DNA of 6,957 nucleotides from SZAS-79 sp038329645 (GTDB lineage: Bacteria > Pseudomonadota > Gammaproteobacteria > Burkholderiales > SG8-39): assembly GCA_038329645.1 (NCBI GenBank), contig JBBQNG010000230.1, positions 1 through 6,957 on the forward strand, written 5' to 3'. This document shows, one piece after another, positions 6,711 to 6,957 of this stretch (position 1 is its first letter; each line of letters opens with the position of its first letter). The notes under the pieces are model-generated. The model was not told the origin of the DNA. It saw nothing but the letters and a program-made list of their open reading frames with translations, and did no database searches. Made by a program: the position numbers and the translations under genes.

Positions 6711-6721
6711 CGGATCCATAA
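6692..6721. promoter_or_regulatory. Long imperfect palindrome, probable operator of the HpaB-like gene
   Basis: Arms TGGATCC (6695-6701) and GGATCCA (6712-6718) are exact inverted repeats around a palindromic core TGTATACA (6703-6710), with one mismatched pair (6702/6711). TT at 6692-6693 and AA at 6720-6721 extend the symmetry, so 13 of 15 base pairs are symmetric. It lies 18 bases before the next start codon and overlaps a possible -10. A TGTATACA-like core is similar to operators of GntR-family (FCD subgroup) repressors; that regulator assignment is inference. A terminator is unlikely because no T-run follows. Confidence 0.65.
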
Positions 6722-6725
6722 CATC

Positions 6726-6733
6726 GGAAAGGG
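6726..6733 (+). promoter_or_regulatory. Ribosome binding site of the HpaB-like gene
   Basis: GGAAAGGG lies five bases before the GTG at 6739. The frame is open further upstream, so this site decides the start, together with family resemblance beginning right after the GTG. Confidence 0.6.
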
Positions 6734-6738
6734 TCAAC

Positions 6739-6957
6739 GTGGCGCTTCTGAATGGACGCGAGTACCGCCGTAGCCTGCGCGACGGCCGGCAGGTGTGGAT
6801 CGGTGGCGAGAAGGTCGAGGACGTTACGACCCATCCTGCGTTCTCGCCGATGGTTGACGCGGTAGCGGCTATTTACGACCTGCAGTTCAATCCCGCGTAC
6901 GCCGAGCAGATGACTTTCGAACTCCCCGAGGGGGGGCTCGGGTCGCGCTTCTACAAG
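6739..6957 (+). CDS. 4-hydroxyphenylacetate 3-monooxygenase (HpaB)-family protein, N-terminal part (3' end outside window)
   Basis: The first 73 codons run from a GTG to the right edge without a stop. The translation contains 'LNGREYRRSLRDGRQVWIGG' (residues 4-23), 'EKVEDVTTHPAFSPMVDAVA' (24-43) and 'IYDLQFNPAYAEQMTFE', which matches the opening of the HpaB/PvcC/4-hydroxybutyryl-CoA dehydratase family ('Y..SLRDGR.V.I.GE.V.DVT.HPAF...V...A..YDLQ'). Family members are about 480-520 residues, so roughly 15% is seen. Most use reduced FAD from a separate reductase (HpaC type) to hydroxylate phenols ortho to the hydroxyl; the dehydratase branch uses an iron-sulfur cluster plus FAD, and the visible part cannot separate these. 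It lies 83 nt after the M20 gene on the same strand, behind its own candidate promoter and operator. The family is fairly sure, the substrate unknown. Confidence 0.85.
   Translation, partial: MALLNGREYRRSLRDGRQVWIGGEKVEDVTTHPAFSPMVDAVAAIYDLQFNPAYAEQMTFELPEGGLGSRFYK

Noticed and set aside
6703..6773. A small ORF starting at the ATG inside the palindrome
   Set aside because: It has no ribosome site, is in a different frame from the HpaB-like gene, and overlaps its convincing start.

Overview
The window is GC-rich, tightly packed DNA from a proteobacterium. The best guess is a betaproteobacterium of the Burkholderiales type. That rests on a Bug/TctC-family periplasmic binding protein, a full branched-chain-amino-acid-type (HAAT) ABC transporter and an HpaB-type monooxygenase lying together, all with strong G/C third-position bias. 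The assignment comes from gene content, not from a database match.

Layout. At the left edge (1-599, + strand) is the C-terminal part of a TctC/Bug extracytoplasmic solute receptor whose start lies outside the window. It converges on a five-gene minus-strand operon (5342 down to 634) in the transcribed order livK-livG-livF-livH-livM: binding protein, two ATPases and two permeases. The genes are close or overlapping (18 nt, 1-nt overlap, 44 nt, 1 nt), so they are very likely cotranscribed. A 161-nt divergent intergenic region (5343-5503) carries candidate promoters for livK (leftward) and for an M20-family metallopeptidase (5504-6655, + strand). After an 83-nt gap with a long, nearly perfect palindrome over a possible promoter, a second rightward gene begins at 6739 and runs off the right edge. 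Its first 73 residues look like the N-terminus of a 4-hydroxyphenylacetate 3-monooxygenase (HpaB)-family flavin monooxygenase.

How the parts may work together (inference). The liv system would import an amino-acid-like or aromatic-acid ligand, the cytoplasmic M20 enzyme would hydrolyse an amide or peptide bond, and the HpaB-like enzyme would hydroxylate an aromatic ring. This would be a small uptake-and-catabolism locus with a locally acting repressor outside the window. No RNA genes, mobile elements or CRISPR arrays were seen, and no stretch over 300 bases lacks a gene. The most interesting points are the 6692-6721 palindrome, the substitution of an expected zinc-ligand histidine in the M20 enzyme, and departures from consensus motifs in LivG and LivH. 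I see no clearly new multi-gene system.
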